A DNA stretch of 64,000 nt from Mucilaginibacter galii (lineage in GTDB: Bacteria > Bacteroidota > Bacteroidia > Sphingobacteriales > Sphingobacteriaceae). The translations under genes and the position numbers were made by a program. Under the pieces are notes generated by a model. It did no database searches. It worked only from the letters and a program-made list of their open reading frames with translations, and was not told the DNA's origin. The DNA lies in contig NZ_BMDO01000009.1 of the NCBI RefSeq assembly GCF_014635825.1, positions 186,001 through 250,000 on the forward strand, in the 5' to 3' direction. This document shows positions 1 to 11,600 of this stretch, piece after piece (positions within the stretch are counted from its first letter, which is position 1; each line of letters opens with the position of its first letter).

Positions 1-100
1 GTGATGCAAAAGACCAAATGCTTATTTTAACTAATCCAATATGGTTAAAGTAAAATACAGTGAGCACTTTAGCTATCATATAGCTTTTATAAGCATTATC

Positions 101-1585
101 TTACTGTACAAGGTTAATAGCAACCTCATAGGCCGACTTCTTTTCCCAGCGTGCAACAAGCCAGGCAATAAAGCTTAATGTGAAAATATCGTTGTTATCT
201 TTGTTGCTTAACAAATTCAAAACCGCATTTCTATAGCCTGCTTCAAAAACTACATCCGGCTTCATCAAATATTTTTCTACCAGTTTCAAATATGTTATTA
301 CTCGTTCCTCAGAGGTTTTGAGCAGGTACTTTTTATAGCGGCGCCGAAAACTGGTAAGCCTGGACATGGCAAGCTCTACGTTGGAGAACTGTGCCTGTAC
401 TAAAACTTCCATTAAATTTTTCCGGATGGCCCATAACATGCCCATCTTTTTTTCATACCATGCATCTGTTTGCGTAAGCAGCGACAGGTGTTTCAAACTT
501 CCGCGATCATTGCATAAGGCCAAAAACATGGTTAAGCAAATCCGTATATCTTCAATATCTTCTAACTTGGAAGTGGGCTTTACACCAGCGAGCGCTTCCT
601 GTAAAAGCACGGTAGCATCACCGGCAAAACCAGTGAAGAAAAGATTCAGGGCAGATAACAATTGATGTCGTAAAAAAAATAGGGTTTTATAGCGATTATC
701 TGCCACCATCAAATCCATCATTTCTTTAAGATAGGCTATACTTTTAGTAAAGCTTTTTTGGCGCAGGTGAAAGTTTGCCAGGAAGTACAGGATAGAAATA
801 TGGTAAAAAAGATAAGTCCCTTTCGTGGAGGTTTGGCCTTGTATAAACCGATTGGTTCGGTTGATATAGCGTTCTATCAAACCATAATTCTGCTGAATTG
901 CGGCATATTCATTCGCAATAAAAAGAATCTGGTAAATAGACTTGTAGGTCATCAAGTCCTGTATCGAAATCTTATATTTTCTGACCGTGGTAATTATTAA
1001 TCCTGTCAAATTAACAACCTTACCCTTCAAGTGTATTGCCTGCAACTCCTGCCTCAAAAAGGCGTAGGCTATATTGAGCTTAGCCTCGCGTTGCATGTTT
1101 AACTGGTTATGCTCAAAACGGATGGTTAAAATTTCGAAGTCTTCTGCTCCGGGCAAATGGGCATATTGCAGTTTTAGCAGTAAAAGCTCATTCAATAAAT
1201 TAAATTGCTCTAAATGCCCTGCAAGTCGCTCGGCCTTATCCAGGCATTTGAACGCCACCTTAACCACGTCATTTTCCAACAAAAAACGACCCACAACAAG
1301 TAGCCGCAATGCATCGTAGGTGTCAGCATGATTGCTTTCAAACGTTTTCTGAGACAAAAATAGCAGCAAATTATCTTGTAACCTTTTACGCAATGCGTGG
1401 TATGCATCTTTATTTTTTTCTGAGTTGTAGAGCTTATCTATTCCACTTATATCGTCAGTTTCAATCAATTTAAGTAACTGCAAATTTTTCACATCAGCTC
1501 TTTTGTTCTTGCGCTCTAAAAACTGTTTAAACAGCTTTTTGTCAGGAATAGTAAGTAAGTTGATCAACTCTGATAGTGAATCCAT
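101..1585 (-). CDS. Hypothetical alpha-helical protein
   Basis: This 494-residue protein has no signal peptide, no clear membrane segment and no catalytic motif that I can name. It is rich in Leu, Lys and Phe and reads as a chain of amphipathic helices, like a degenerate TPR or other helical-repeat scaffold. It begins with helices carrying many acidic and basic residues. It stands alone, divergent from the YiaA-like gene, with 131 bp between the two starts. Long helical orphans of this kind are common in Sphingobacteriaceae, but I do not recognise the family and assign no function. ATG at 1585 is the only sensible start. Confidence 0.8.
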   Translation of the reverse strand: MDSLSELINLLTIPDKKLFKQFLERKNKRADVKNLQLLKLIETDDISGIDKLYNSEKNKDAYHALRKRLQDNLLLFLSQKTFESNHADTYDALRLLVVGRFLLENDVVKVAFKCLDKAERLAGHLEQFNLLNELLLLKLQYAHLPGAEDFEILTIRFEHNQLNMQREAKLNIAYAFLRQELQAIHLKGKVVNLTGLIITTVRKYKISIQDLMTYKSIYQILFIANEYAAIQQNYGLIERYINRTNRFIQGQTSTKGTYLFYHISILYFLANFHLRQKSFTKSIAYLKEMMDLMVADNRYKTLFFLRHQLLSALNLFFTGFAGDATVLLQEALAGVKPTSKLEDIEDIRICLTMFLALCNDRGSLKHLSLLTQTDAWYEKKMGMLWAIRKNLMEVLVQAQFSNVELAMSRLTSFRRRYKKYLLKTSEERVITYLKLVEKYLMKPDVVFEAGYRNAVLNLLSNKDNNDIFTLSFIAWLVARWEKKSAYEVAINLVQ

Positions 1586-1716
1586 ATGGTGCTTAGTTAT
1601 TCATAAAGATATAATATACAGCATACATATCGTCAGTAACTTAAAGAATATAACTTTTTAAGCGCTATTTAACCCCTCATATTTGCTTCCATATTAATCA
1701 TCAAAACAAAATAAAC
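1586..1716. promoter_or_regulatory. Divergent promoter region
   Basis: This 131-bp AT-rich gap separates the divergent starts at 1585 (minus) and 1717 (plus). On the plus strand CATATTTG at 1678-1685 differs by one base from the Bacteroidota -7 consensus TAnnTTTG, and a T-rich stretch lies about 18-20 bp upstream of it. It is a plausible promoter for the YiaA-like gene, with a leader of about 30 nt. Confidence 0.35.
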
Positions 1717-2184
1717 ATGGAACCGCTACACCAAAAAACAGACGAAAATTCACCTATTGTAAAACATGGCGAAAACATCAGAAACCCATTCAAACCCACC
1801 GGTGCATTTATAGGCGCCTCCTGGTTTGCCTTATTGGCTGGAACGGTGGGCTACTGCATTGGCTTATGGAATGCAGGTATGCAGTTGAACGAAAAGGGTT
1901 ATTACTTCACTATCCTGTTATTCGGCTTGTTTGCCGTTATTTCTGTGCAAAAAAGCGTGAGAGACAGGGCTGAAGGATTGGCCGTTACTGATCTTTATTA
2001 CGGACTAAGCTGGTTTGCCACCATTGCAGCCATGATCTTACTAACTGTTGGCCTTTGGAATGCAGGATTGGCCAGGAGTGAAAAAGGATTTTATGCCATG
2101 GCATTTTGCCTGAGTATATTTTCGGCCATTGCCGTACAAAAGAACACCCGCGACGCCAAGCTAATTGGAGATAAAGAATTGTAA
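1717..2184 (+). CDS. yiaA: YiaA/YiaB-family inner membrane protein
   Basis: The 155-residue protein contains two copies of the YiaAB two-helix domain, giving four membrane segments. The repeat is visible directly: a Trp-Phe-Ala helix, then GLWNAG, then an acidic-Lys-Gly-(Tyr/Phe)-Tyr turn, a second helix, and a VQK-x-(V/T)-RD motif. The first copy spans about residues 30-85 and the second about 95-145. A cytoplasmic N-terminal tail of about 25 residues precedes them. The molecular role of the YiaA/YiaB family is not established. The gene is monocistronic, with a strong terminator 16 bp after the stop. Family assignment is confident; function is not. Confidence 0.85.
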   Translation: MEPLHQKTDENSPIVKHGENIRNPFKPTGAFIGASWFALLAGTVGYCIGLWNAGMQLNEKGYYFTILLFGLFAVISVQKSVRDRAEGLAVTDLYYGLSWFATIAAMILLTVGLWNAGLARSEKGFYAMAFCLSIFSAIAVQKNTRDAKLIGDKEL

Positions 2185-2199
2185 CGTAGCGGTTACCAT

Positions 2200-2238
2200 C
2201 CCCGCAGCGTCTTGCCTGGCAAGCCTGCGGGGTTATTT
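2200..2238 (+). terminator. Rho-independent terminator after yiaA
   Basis: CCCCGCAG (2200-2207) pairs with CTGCGGGG (2225-2232). An inner stem, CTTGCC against GGCAAG (2211-2216 and 2218-2223), extends the hairpin. TTATTT follows immediately. It sits just after the yiaA stop codon. Confidence 0.8.
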
Positions 2239-2334
2239 GCTTACTTTAGAGCTGCCAATGAATACGTTAAATAATACATAATACCTCTTTTGCAATATCT
2301 CTAATTAAAGTTAGCCTGCTTCTCACAAATTTTC

Positions 2335-2342
2335 TATCTTTC
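2335..2342 (+). promoter_or_regulatory. Candidate -7 box just before the AraC-type regulator start
   Basis: TATCTTTC ends three bases before the ATG at 2346 and matches the Bacteroidota -7 consensus TAnnTTTG except for the last base. If it is used, transcription would begin at or within a few bases of the start codon, so the mRNA would be essentially leaderless. The same geometry occurs before two other regulators in this window (near 25412 and 53846). Confidence 0.35.
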
Positions 2343-2345
2343 ACT

Positions 2346-3167
2346 ATGCATCACCAAGAATTTGAACCTCCGGAAGAGCTACGCGGAACTATACAGAATT
2401 TTTGGCATACCAGTATTGACTTTGACGACATTCCAACTACTGGGTTTGAGGTACTGCCCGATGGTTACACCGAAATTATTTTTCTTTTTGGGAATGCATG
2501 CAGCATTGCTCAACAAGATGAATTGCAACCCCTGACCTCACCTTTTTTGATGGGACTGCTGGGCAAACCTGTGCTGTTACATGGTACCGGCCGTTTAGAG
2601 GTTTTGGGCATTAAGTGCTTTCCGTGGACGGTGTTTGATTTGTTAAGAATCCCTCCGGGTAACGATGGCGTTCGCTTGTTTAAGCATCCTATTGTCGGCC
2701 TGCAGCCTTCGCTTGCTAAACACGTGGAGGCCGGTCAGATAGTTGAAGCTCTGGACGAATTAAAGCGATACTTTTTAAACGACCGAAAGCACCCTGCAAC
2801 CAATAACATGATACTTAAAGCTGGCACCGCCATGAGCGAGGCCAAAGGCAGCTTGCCGGTAAGCCGTGTGGCAGAAGCTGCCCATGCCACAGTGCGTACC
2901 CTGGAACGTAAATTTAAGCAAGCCGCCGGCTACACGGTAAAAGATTTATCGGGTTTAATGCGCTTTGAGGAGGTACGCAACCATTTATGGTTTCACCCTG
3001 ATGCCAGCCTGGCCGGCTTGGCGCAGGAGCTGGGTTATGCCGACCAGGCTCACCTGAGCAAGGAGTTTAAGCGGTACAGCGGCACCACACCGGCAGCCTT
3101 TGCCCGTAAGGCTAAGGACAGAAAATGGACCATTAGCCAAAACTTTGTCGCGTTTGTACAAGACTGA
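2346..3167 (+). CDS. AraC-family transcriptional regulator (DUF6597-type sensor domain)
   Basis: The 273-residue protein has an N-terminal half of about 150 residues resembling the DUF6597 cupin-like sensor domain. It begins with an EPPEELRGTIQNFW-like stretch and contains VLPDGYTEIIFLFG. The C-terminal AraC DNA-binding domain covers about residues 170-260, with two helix-turn-helices: one around SRVAEAAHATVRTLERKFKQ and one around LAQELGYADQAHLSKEFKR. It lies 48 bp upstream of the Tet(X)-like monooxygenase on the same strand and is the obvious candidate regulator of it. The effector is unknown. Confidence 0.9.
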   Translation: MHHQEFEPPEELRGTIQNFWHTSIDFDDIPTTGFEVLPDGYTEIIFLFGNACSIAQQDELQPLTSPFLMGLLGKPVLLHGTGRLEVLGIKCFPWTVFDLLRIPPGNDGVRLFKHPIVGLQPSLAKHVEAGQIVEALDELKRYFLNDRKHPATNNMILKAGTAMSEAKGSLPVSRVAEAAHATVRTLERKFKQAAGYTVKDLSGLMRFEEVRNHLWFHPDASLAGLAQELGYADQAHLSKEFKRYSGTTPAAFARKAKDRKWTISQNFVAFVQD

Positions 3168-3184
3168 GGAAAGAGCATTGCACA

Positions 3185-4346
<1,162 letters not shown>

Positions 4347-4436
4347 CCTGCCACAGCAGATTACTGCGCTGGCATAAGGCTTTGTTCAGCATAATGCGCA
4401 AATAAATATCACATCTAAAACCTTGTAACTATTACA

Positions 4437-5561
4437 ATGAACTTATTAAAAAGAAAAAGCGTACTCATTTCGGGCGCAAGCATAGCGGGGCTTTCTGCCG
4501 CATACTGGATGAATAAACTTGGGTATCGGGTAACCGTTGTGGAGATTGCTGACACCCCACGAACGGGTGGCACAGCGGTTGATTTTCGGGAGCAAACAGT
4601 TGATATTGTAAAACGCATGGGTCTCTACGAGCAACTCAAAGCCAACGCCTTGCATCTGGAACGCGTAGAATTTAAAACATCAGACGATGTAACAGTAAAT
4701 TCACTTTTGTTAAACAACGGCAAAGACGAACCCACCCGTGAAGAGATAGAAATTGAACGCACTGCACTGATCAACATACTTTTTAAGGCGGTTGAGGAAG
4801 AGATTGAATTTATATTTAGCAACAGCATTACCGCACTTAACGAAACAGCAAACGATATACAAGCCACTTTTAAAACCGGCCCTGTACGTACATTCGACTT
4901 GGTGTTTGGCTGCGATGGATCGCATTCGGGAGTACGGAAGATCTGGTTTGGCGATGAAAAAGAATATACGCACTACTTGGGCGGCTATTTTTCCATCTCC
5001 ATTGTTAACAAATTACTTATAAGCCCCAGCACCATGCAGTTTTACAATGTGCCGGGCAAGGCTTATATGCTGAACGCTTACCAAAATAAAACCGATATTG
5101 TTTTTTGCTTTCTTGCAAACGAGGAAATACCTTACGATTACCGCAACACCGCACAGCAAAGGCAAATTATCATGAAGCAGTTTGCAGGTAACGGATGGAG
5201 AACCGCAGAACTATTGCAGCAGGTAGCCAATGCAGAAAACTTTTACTTTGATAAATTTTGCCAGATCAAAATGCCGTATTGGACTAAAGGCCGGGTAGCA
5301 CTTATAGGCGACGCCGCTTATTGCCCTTCGCCGGCCGCAGGCATGGGCGGCTCTTTAGCAGTAGAAGGAGCCACAGCCCTGGCCAACGCACTGCAAAAAC
5401 ACAACGGTAATTATGAACAAGCCTTTGCAGAGTACGAGCAAAGCTTGCGCCCGTTTATTGAAGAAGTACAAGCCGAAGCCGAACGCAATGTAACCGGAAA
5501 CTTTATACCCAGAACGGAGGAGGCTATCAGGAAAAGAAATACAGAAGGCTTTGGCTTTTAG
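4437..5561 (+). CDS. FAD-dependent monooxygenase (PHBH fold)
   Basis: This is a 374-residue class A flavin monooxygenase. It has the N-terminal Rossmann motif SGASIAGLSAAYWM followed by an acidic strand end (VVEI), the middle GCDGSHSGVRK (DG motif) and the C-terminal GDAAYCPSPAAGMGGSLAVEGA that binds the FAD ribityl and pyrophosphate. It belongs to the broad PHBH/FAD_binding_3 group, near enzymes that hydroxylate aromatic or polyketide-like compounds. It is a different subfamily from the Tet(X)-like gene 90 bp upstream on the same strand, so the two are not recent duplicates. The substrate is unknown. Confidence 0.88.
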   Translation: MNLLKRKSVLISGASIAGLSAAYWMNKLGYRVTVVEIADTPRTGGTAVDFREQTVDIVKRMGLYEQLKANALHLERVEFKTSDDVTVNSLLLNNGKDEPTREEIEIERTALINILFKAVEEEIEFIFSNSITALNETANDIQATFKTGPVRTFDLVFGCDGSHSGVRKIWFGDEKEYTHYLGGYFSISIVNKLLISPSTMQFYNVPGKAYMLNAYQNKTDIVFCFLANEEIPYDYRNTAQQRQIIMKQFAGNGWRTAELLQQVANAENFYFDKFCQIKMPYWTKGRVALIGDAAYCPSPAAGMGGSLAVEGATALANALQKHNGNYEQAFAEYEQSLRPFIEEVQAEAERNVTGNFIPRTEEAIRKRNTEGFGF

Positions 5562-5624
5562 TAAGTATGTTCAAAAAAACTGAATTGATGTTTGTGATGC
5601 GGTGTTATCGCCGCAGTACAAATG

Positions 5625-5993
5625 TTAATATAGCTCAACATCCATCTGCTCCAGCAAACCATCACGTACCATATAAATATGCTTTACTTTTCCATTGAAC
5701 AGAATGTTCCCCTGTAAATCCTTCACCAGTTGTTCAACCTCAATCTCCAACGCTCCATTCTCTCTTTGGTGGAAACCTATCGGAGTTACTTTTGGATTAA
5801 TTTCTCTCCATTGCCGCTGCCAGTAGGCGCTCACTTCTTCATGTCCGTTGGCATAATCGCCCTCCCACGCTTTTGCCCACTTCACCTTGGGGTGCATCAC
5901 CTGCAATATAGCCTCAATGTTTCGGGCGTTGAAAGCAGCGTAGGCATGCTTTATTATTCTCTGGTTATTTGTTAATTCTTCTTCGCTCGTCAT
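5625..5993 (-). CDS. NTF2/SnoaL-like protein
   Basis: The 122-residue protein has the NTF2-like cone-fold pattern. An N-terminal helix reads IIKHAYAAFNARNIEAILQVMHPKVKW, then come an EEVSAYWQRQW helix and a C-terminal sheet ending with KVKHIYMVRDGLLEQMDVE. Members act as small-molecule cyclases, isomerases or binding proteins, and short ones like this are usually stress-linked proteins of unknown substrate. It is convergent with the monooxygenase upstream, its stop lying 63 bp from that gene's stop. Its own promoter should lie in 5994-6215. Confidence 0.8.
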   Translation of the reverse strand: MTSEEELTNNQRIIKHAYAAFNARNIEAILQVMHPKVKWAKAWEGDYANGHEEVSAYWQRQWREINPKVTPIGFHQRENGALEIEVEQLVKDLQGNILFNGKVKHIYMVRDGLLEQMDVELY

Positions 5994-6073
5994 ATCTCTA
6001 TTAATTTAAATGCATTAACTACTATGCATGTACATATTGTGCATTCAAATACGTCAATATCACCTTTTTATCG

Positions 6074-6085
6074 CGATAGCTATCG
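6074..6085. repeat. CGATAGCTATCG palindrome
   Basis: A perfect 12-bp palindrome in the gap between the NTF2-like gene start and the GH3 terminator. The core CGATAGCTATCG recurs between genes in many Bacteroidota genomes in my experience, which suggests a dispersed short palindrome and not a gene-specific operator. Only one copy was noticed here. Confidence 0.35.
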
Positions 6086-6127
6086 AATAGATATGCGACG
6101 TTAGCATCGCACCACTCGAAATAGTTT

Positions 6128-6174
6128 AAAAAAAAGCAGCCTTAACATGGTAAAACACCACGCCAAAGGCTGCT
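6128..6174 (-). terminator. Rho-independent terminator of the GH3 gene
   Basis: AGCAGCCTT (6135-6143) pairs with AAGGCTGCT (6166-6174) around a 22-nt loop. Read on the minus strand, the stem is followed by an eight-base T run (6135-6128). It lies about 40 bp downstream of the GH3 stop. Confidence 0.8.
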
Positions 6175-6215
6175 AAATTGTTGATAGGTTTCTGATTTAT
6201 AAATTCGTAAGGTAC

Positions 6216-8396
6216 TTACTTAGCGCTCACGGCAATAGCGCCTACCTGTTTAATATCGCGCGATGAAGTGCCTGCCAGCAGTTTATAATTGCCGGGTTCT
6301 ACTTTCCAGCTACTGCTTTTCACATCGTAATAGGCCAGGTCCTGAACCGGTATAGTGAGTATTACCGGCGTTGTTTGGCCCGATTTGATCATCAATTTTT
6401 TAAAGGCTTTCAATTCCTTTTCGGGTTTTTGCACAGCCGATTTAGCTTTGCTCACGTACAATTGCACGGTTTCCATGCCATCAACTGCACCTGTATTTTT
6501 AACGGTCACCGTTACGCTAACTTGCTGGCCGGGGCGGTATGCTTTTTTATCGGTTTTAAGTGCTTTGTAATCAAAATTGGTGTAGGATAAGCCATAACCG
6601 AAACAATAAGCCGGCTCTATCTTTTTGGTATCGAACCAGCGGTAACCTACTAATATGCCTTCTTTGTAAGGCGTGGTCAGGTTTTCGCCGGGGTAAGTAT
6701 CAAGGGCAAAGGCAGGCGAGTCTTTCAAGGATGCCGGAAAAGTAAACGGCAGTTTGCCCGATGGATTGATCTTGCCGATCAGCACATCGGCCAGGGCGTT
6801 GCCACCTTCCGATCCGTTAAACCACGACCAAACAATGGTATGATTATTTTTCTTGATCTTATTCAAATCATAAGGCGCACCGGCCGTAACAATAATAATG
6901 GTATTAGCATTGGCAGCCGTAACAGCATCAACCAAAGCCTGTTCGCCAAAAGGCAGGGTGAGGTCTTTACGATCACCACCCTCGCTTTCAAATTCGCGGT
7001 TAGAACCGATGAAGAGCAAGGCTACATCAGTGGTTTTAGCCAGGGCAACCGCTTCGTCAATCAAAGCTTTATCGGGTTTATCGTAACCGGCATTTTGTTC
7101 GGGTGTTTGGCTGGCCAGGTAGTTGGCTCGGTAACCCTGCGCAAAGCGGATATCGGCCGTGCTGACCATTCTTGATTTTAAACCGGCCAGCGCCGTAATT
7201 TCATACTTAGCCTTAACACCAGCACCAAAACCACCTAGTGCAAAGGTGCGGGTGGCGTTGTCGCCTATCACGGCAATACTTTTAATGCTCTTGGTTTTTA
7301 AAGGCAGCAAAAGTTTGTCGTTCTTTAACAACACGATAGATTGCGCTGCAATGTTGTATGCAGATTGGCTATGCGCCGGGGTGCTGATCTTGCCAGCCGG
7401 ATGGTTGGCGCTCATGGAGGTTTGGTACATGACCCACAAAATGCGGCGAACCTTTTCGTCGATGGTTTTTACCGATACTTTTCCCGCTTTTACGGCGGCC
7501 AGTAATGGCTTGGCAAAATACCATTGATCATACGGGCCGCTCGAACCCATTTCTATATCCAAACCGTTATTAGCTGCAGCTACGGTATTGTGCGTGCCTC
7601 CCCAGTCTGATATAACCGCTCCTTTAAAGCCCCACTCCTTTTTCAAAATTTTGTTGAGCAAATAATCATTTTCGGAGCACCAATAACCGTTCACTTTGTT
7701 ATAAGCCGACATGAGGGTATAAGCGTTGCCTTTTTGCACTGCGGCCTTGAACGCAGGCAAGTAAATTTCACGCAGGGCACGTTCATCAGCAATCACATTA
7801 ACCGTGTTACGATTAACTTCCTGGTTATTTAGGGCATAGTGTTTAATACAGGCCGCCACATGCTGGCTTTGTATGCCCTTTACCGCCTGAACGGCTAACT
7901 GCGCGTTAAGGAACGGGTCTTCAGAGTAATATTCATAAGTGCGTCCGTTGAGCGGCACCCTGCATATATTGAAAGCAGGTGCCAGCATTACTATTTTTTT
8001 ACGGGCGTTAGCCTCTTCGCCCAATACTACGCCGTAAGCGTGAGCCATAGCAGGATTCCAGGTGGCCGCAATGGCCGATCCGTTCGGTAAAAAAGTGGCT
8101 GAATCGGTCGTCCAGTTGGCCGATTTCCAGTCAAAGCGCAATACCTCTTCCCTCACGCCCAATGGCCCATCATCGCATGTTAACTCGGGAATGCCCAAAC
8201 GCTTTACTCCGGCCGATGAAAACAAGGCATTGCCATGCAGCATTTCAATTTTTTCGACCAGTGTCATTTTTTTGATCACTTGTGAGATCTTATTGTCTAT
8301 GGCCGATTTTGAGGGCGATTGTGCCCTGCTTGCGTTTAGCAATAGCAGCATAGCAGCACAAGCTACCATGCAGGTCTTGAATTGGAAATGAATCAT
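6216..8396 (-). CDS. Secreted GH3 beta-glucosidase-like hydrolase
   Basis: This 726-residue retaining glycoside hydrolase of family GH3 has a signal peptide (about residues 1-25, ending ASRAQ). The (beta/alpha)8 domain holds the nucleophile Asp264 in VISDWGGTH, preceded by KHYALNNQE and by MSAYNKVNG. The alpha/beta sandwich domain follows (IAVIGDNA; GSNREFESEGGDR, a probable acid/base region). A C-terminal fibronectin-III-like domain covers about residues 620-720. Likely periplasmic release of glucose or a related sugar from beta-linked oligosaccharides or glycosides. It has its own terminator and lies 229 bp downstream of the hybrid regulator. The exact substrate cannot be read from sequence. 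Confidence 0.92.
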   Translation of the reverse strand: MIHFQFKTCMVACAAMLLLLNASRAQSPSKSAIDNKISQVIKKMTLVEKIEMLHGNALFSSAGVKRLGIPELTCDDGPLGVREEVLRFDWKSANWTTDSATFLPNGSAIAATWNPAMAHAYGVVLGEEANARKKIVMLAPAFNICRVPLNGRTYEYYSEDPFLNAQLAVQAVKGIQSQHVAACIKHYALNNQEVNRNTVNVIADERALREIYLPAFKAAVQKGNAYTLMSAYNKVNGYWCSENDYLLNKILKKEWGFKGAVISDWGGTHNTVAAANNGLDIEMGSSGPYDQWYFAKPLLAAVKAGKVSVKTIDEKVRRILWVMYQTSMSANHPAGKISTPAHSQSAYNIAAQSIVLLKNDKLLLPLKTKSIKSIAVIGDNATRTFALGGFGAGVKAKYEITALAGLKSRMVSTADIRFAQGYRANYLASQTPEQNAGYDKPDKALIDEAVALAKTTDVALLFIGSNREFESEGGDRKDLTLPFGEQALVDAVTAANANTIIIVTAGAPYDLNKIKKNNHTIVWSWFNGSEGGNALADVLIGKINPSGKLPFTFPASLKDSPAFALDTYPGENLTTPYKEGILVGYRWFDTKKIEPAYCFGYGLSYTNFDYKALKTDKKAYRPGQQVSVTVTVKNTGAVDGMETVQLYVSKAKSAVQKPEKELKAFKKLMIKSGQTTPVILTIPVQDLAYYDVKSSSWKVEPGNYKLLAGTSSRDIKQVGAIAVSAK

Positions 8397-8625
8397 ACGT
8401 TAGGCTTACAAATGGTATGGCAGGTGTTTGAGGCATAAAAATGGTTGTAAATAAACCAGTGATGTACCTTTATAAACAAAAACCAATGCCCTAAAATAAG
8501 CGGTGCAGCGTGTGCATGTGGTATTCTAATGTTTCTTATTGGTATGGCATATGTTAAACAAAAGGCAGCTGACGCATCTAAAACCAACTTTTTTCACGTA
8601 AAACAAGTTAGGAATGCGCCAAATT
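8397..8625. other. Intergenic gap between GH3 and hybrid regulator
   Basis: The 229 bp hold no convincing ORF or hairpin terminator. They should contain the GH3 promoter on the minus strand, but I see no good TAnnTTTG box at a suitable distance. Confidence 0.4.
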
Positions 8626-11600
8626 CTAATTTGAAGCAGAAGGCTCAGTTTTCTTTTGTTGCATAGCAGCCCTATACTCCGTGGGCAGCATATCAAACTC
8701 AGCCTTGAACGATTTGGCAAAATACTTTGGATTATTAAAGCCAACCTGGTAGGCCACTTCGGCAATATTCAGGTGCGTGGTTTGCAGCAAATGTGCACCA
8801 CGTTTTAAACGGATAAATTTAATGAACTCTACCGGCGTTTTTTCGGTAATGAGCAGCACCTTGCGGTACAGGGTTACCCTACTCATGGCCATATCAGAAC
8901 TCAATTCCTCTACCGAAAAATCGGCATCGCCAATACGCTTTTCAATCAGCTTAAGCAGGTCTTTCATAAACTTTTCGTCGTGCACCTCGGAGGTATTGGC
9001 CACTGTGTTTACATCTACCTGCTTTTGGTAAGTTTTTTTGAGAGTTACCTGCTGGTTAAGAAGATTTTTGATCTTGTACAGCAGTATCTCAAAGTCGAAC
9101 GGCTTGGTTAAGTAATCGCTGGCGCCGGTTTCCAGTCCTTTCAATTCATCGTCTTTACCGGTGAGGGCGGTTAGCAAAACTACGGGGATGTGCGCCGTAC
9201 GGTTATCTTGCTTAATTTTGTGGCAAAGGTCGGTACCGTTCATCTCAGGCATACTAATATCGCTCACAATAAGGTTAGGGTGAGAGGAAAGCGCTTTTTG
9301 CCAGCCGTCTTTACCGTTAATAGCTTCCACAATGGTGAAATGTTCTTTAAGGTTATCTTTAAGGTAAAATCTAAAATCGTCGCTGTCTTCTACCAAAAGT
9401 ACCACCGGCTTTTTAGCCAGGCTTTTTATCGACTTTTCGGTTGCCCGTGCGGCCTCTTTACCCGGTGGTTCGGCTGCAAAATCATTATTGATCAAAATAT
9501 TGATACCGGTATCCTGCAAAATATGTTCAGAGCTTACCGGCAACAATACGGTAAAGCAACTGCCCGAATTTATCCGGCTTTCGGCCTTAATGCTGCCGTT
9601 ATGCAGGTTTACAAATTCGCGCGTAATGGACAGCCCTATACCGCTGCCCTGGTTCACAATAGAGCCGGGAACATCGTTCTGGAAAAAACGGTCAAAAATT
9701 CTTTCGAGTTTTTGGGAAGGGATGCCAATACCATTATCAATGATCTTTAACTCCAGCATTTTATTACCACCGGGCTCGCCATCCTTAAAGTTCAGCTTAA
9801 CTTCTACCCTGCCACCCTCTGGCGTAAACTTAAACGCGTTAGATAACAGGTTAAACATGATGCGTTCTACCTTATCTTGGTCAAAATTGGTCACCAGCAG
9901 TTTAACATGCGTACTGAAACAGAGGGTGATACCTTTATTTTCTGCAATATCTGAAAACGAGTAAGTAGCTTCTTCAATAAACTTAACTATATCGGCTCGG
10001 TGAGCATTGAGTTTCAGCTCTTCCACCTCCATTTTCCTGAAATCGAGCAACTGGTTCACCAGGTTGAGCAACCGTTTTGCGTTCCTGTTCATCATGAGCA
10101 ACTGCCGGCGCAGATCAGCGTCGGCTGACTGCTTCAGCAGCTTATCAACCGGTGCCAAAATGAGTGACAGCGGCGTCCTGAACTCGTGGCTTACATTAGT
10201 AAAGAACTTGATCTTCATGAGATCGAGGTCGTGCATACGCTGGGCTTCCTGGCGTTCCTGCTGTATAGCGAAATTGGTCTTCAGCTTTTTAATACCCCGG
10301 TACCTTAAATATAATATCACCCCCACACCTGACAATAAATAAATAAAATAGGCAATACTGGTACGCCACCACGGGGGCAATACGGTTATTTTGAGCGTTA
10401 ACTGATCTTTTTTCCAAACCCCGTCTTCGCCGGCAACCTTAAGCTTAAAGGTATACGAGCCCGGATCTAAGTTGGTGTAACTCGCTTTCCTGATCTGGTT
10501 ATCGGCCATTACCCAGCCCTTGTCAAAACCATCCAGCATGTAGGCATGCTTTATTTTGGCGGGGTTAAAAAAGTTGACAGCAGCAAACTCTATTGAAAAT
10601 ACATTTTGGTTATGCTTTAGCGTGATCTCCTGCGTTTCGGTGATGGAACGCTTAAGGATGGCTTTGCCGTTCACCTCCTCGCCTGTCCTGATGCTTTTGT
10701 TGAACACCTGGAAATCGGTTAGTACCAGCACCGGTTTCTCATTAGCCGATTTGATATTTTCGGGCTTAAATAAATTGAACCCGTTGGCTCCCCCGAAAAT
10801 AATTTCGCCGTTATGCGTTCTTAAAGCGGCATCCTCGTTAAACTCCTTACCCTGCAGCCCATCGGTTTGGTCGTAGTTTTTAAAGCTGTAGCTGTAAAAG
10901 CCTTTCTTTTGTGTGATGATCATGTTGGAGATACCGTTGGGTGTACTCATCCATAAATTATGAGCTTTATCTTCAACAATGCTCAGCACCGCATTATCGG
11001 GCAAGCCATCCGCTTTACCAAAGTTCCTGAACTTACCCGTTTTTTCGTTAAACAAGCTTAAACCCTCATTAGTAGCCAGCCAGATCATTTTGCGGCTATC
11101 CATCATGAGGTTAGAGATATTATCGTTGCTTACGCTACTTTTATCGGCCTCATTATGCTTATAATAAGTAAAGCGGCCGGTGATATTATTTAAAACAGCC
11201 AAGCCATAGTAAGTGGCAACAAAGATGTTGCCCTTGTTATCTTCCAGCAACCCCGATACATATTGGTTAGGCACAGAGTTAGGCTTACCGGGCAGGTAAT
11301 GGTAAAATATTTTCTTTTCCCGGTCAAAGCGGTTCAACCCTCCCGAAAGGGTACCTATCCACAAACGGTTCTTCGAATCCTCCATTATTTCCCATATACT
11401 GTTGTCTGATATGGTAGTGGTATCGCTTAGCGAATGTTGGTAATGGGTAAACGTTTTGCCGTCGAAGCAATCCAAGCCGCCAAAATAGGTTCCCAGCCAA
11501 AGCTTTTGCTCATGATCGAGGTACAGGCTTGCAATTACGTTGTTACTTAAACTGTTGGGTTTCTTATCATCGTGCAAATAAGTAATGAATTTACCGGTAG

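Noticed and set aside
9190-9964. Long plus-strand frames (up to 186 codons) opposite the HTCS gene
   Set aside because: They mirror the kinase and receiver domains on the other strand and have no family features.
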